A stretch of DNA of 34,051 nt from JBBRUG01 sp038247995 (lineage in GTDB: Bacteria > Chloroflexota > Chloroflexia > Chloroflexales > Chloroflexaceae): NCBI GenBank assembly GCA_038247995.1, contig JBBRUG010000017.1, forward strand, positions 1-34,051, written 5' to 3'. The position numbers were made by a program, and so were the translations under genes. The notes under the pieces are model-generated. The model saw only the letters and a list, made by a program, of their open reading frames with translations. It was not told where the DNA came from and ran no database searches. Below are positions 33,855-34,051 of this stretch, in pieces. The number at the start of each line of letters is the position of its first letter. Within the stretch, counting starts at the first letter, position 1.

Positions 33855-33883
33855 TACTCAGAACCGTACGATAGTCCTGAGTA
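33855..33883. promoter_or_regulatory. Inverted repeat upstream of the adhesin gene, possible operator
   Basis: TACTCAG (33855-33861) and CTGAGTA (33877-33883) are perfect inverted copies 15 nt apart, with the palindrome CGTACG (33865-33870) between them. They lie about 100-128 nt before the adhesin start. A weak extended -10 (TGT-CATACT on the minus strand, about 33895-33903) lies just upstream, so the repeat would be in the early leader or overlap the start of transcription. Confidence 0.4.
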
Positions 33884-33927
33884 ACATATGCACAAGTATG
33901 ACAGGTGATAGTAACAGGGAGTAACCA

Positions 33928-34051
33928 AGGGCGGCGGAAGGCGGGCGGGCGGAACGGGCGGGGCGGCGGGCGCCCCCCACGGGCGCCCGGACCGGGGCGG
34001 CGCGGCGGAACCGGCGGCCACCAAGGGTCGCCCCACACCCGACCCGGCGGC
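33928..34051. other. Extremely GC-rich low-complexity end of the window
   Basis: From about 33928 the sequence changes sharply to runs of G and C (GGCGGGCGGGCGG type), including two copies of the palindrome GGGCGCCC five bases apart. The last part (CCAAGGGTCGCCCC) resembles family A repeats. No gene is seen. It could be a degraded repeat or a low-quality contig end. Confidence 0.5.

Overview
The window is GC-rich bacterial DNA that most resembles the phylum Chloroflexota, probably class Chloroflexia (Chloroflexus/Roseiflexus relatives). This rests on protein style: LGFP-like 'FGxPL ... QWFERARFEYHP' wall-type repeats, a universal-stress/glucosyl-3-phosphoglycerate synthase fusion, an AspT/YidE-type transporter, secreted proteins built from DUF11 and SdrD_B modules, and many GC-rich palindromic intergenic repeats. 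No rRNA or tRNA gene was seen, so the placement is an inference.

Layout. 1-1260: intergenic palindromic repeats, then a decayed membrane-protein gene. 1440-4388 (+): polA, with the 5' nuclease, proofreading and polymerase domains all present. 4640-6910 (-): secreted GH5-like glycosidase between wall-type repeats. 7101-8217 (+): short lipoprotein overlapping a NodB polysaccharide deacetylase. 8295-9770 (-): alpha/beta hydrolase and dual-specificity phosphatase, probably co-transcribed. 9880-11410: a dead Tn5-like IS4-family insertion sequence with perfect 20-bp ends. 11482-13065 (-): AspT/YidE-type transporter. 13559-18010 (+): cell-wall amidase, the Usp-Usp-GpgS fusion and a divergent stand-alone rpoA. 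18180-33755 (-): a surface locus.

Surface locus. In transcription order it encodes a giant secreted adhesin of about 3,964 codons (DUF11-type modules, then 16 SdrD_B-like repeats each with an EF-hand-like calcium loop), a Pro/Thr-rich protein ending in an LPVTG sorting signal, a strong branched terminator, and a gingipain-type (C25) cysteine peptidase. The adhesin is cut into two reading frames by one in-frame TAA at 28161-28163. The alignment of its internal modules shows that this TAA replaces a sense codon. The adhesin and the C25 peptidase end in nearly the same short tail, [VI]-[YF]-V-P-L-x-x-R at the carboxyl terminus, which may be a sorting or anchoring tag.

The genes lean towards the cell envelope (wall amidase, deacetylase, glycosidase, LPXTG protein, adhesin, peptidase), with polA and rpoA as information genes. 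Three loci carry premature stops (TGA, TAG and TAA types). This looks like scattered decay or sequence error and not a changed genetic code.
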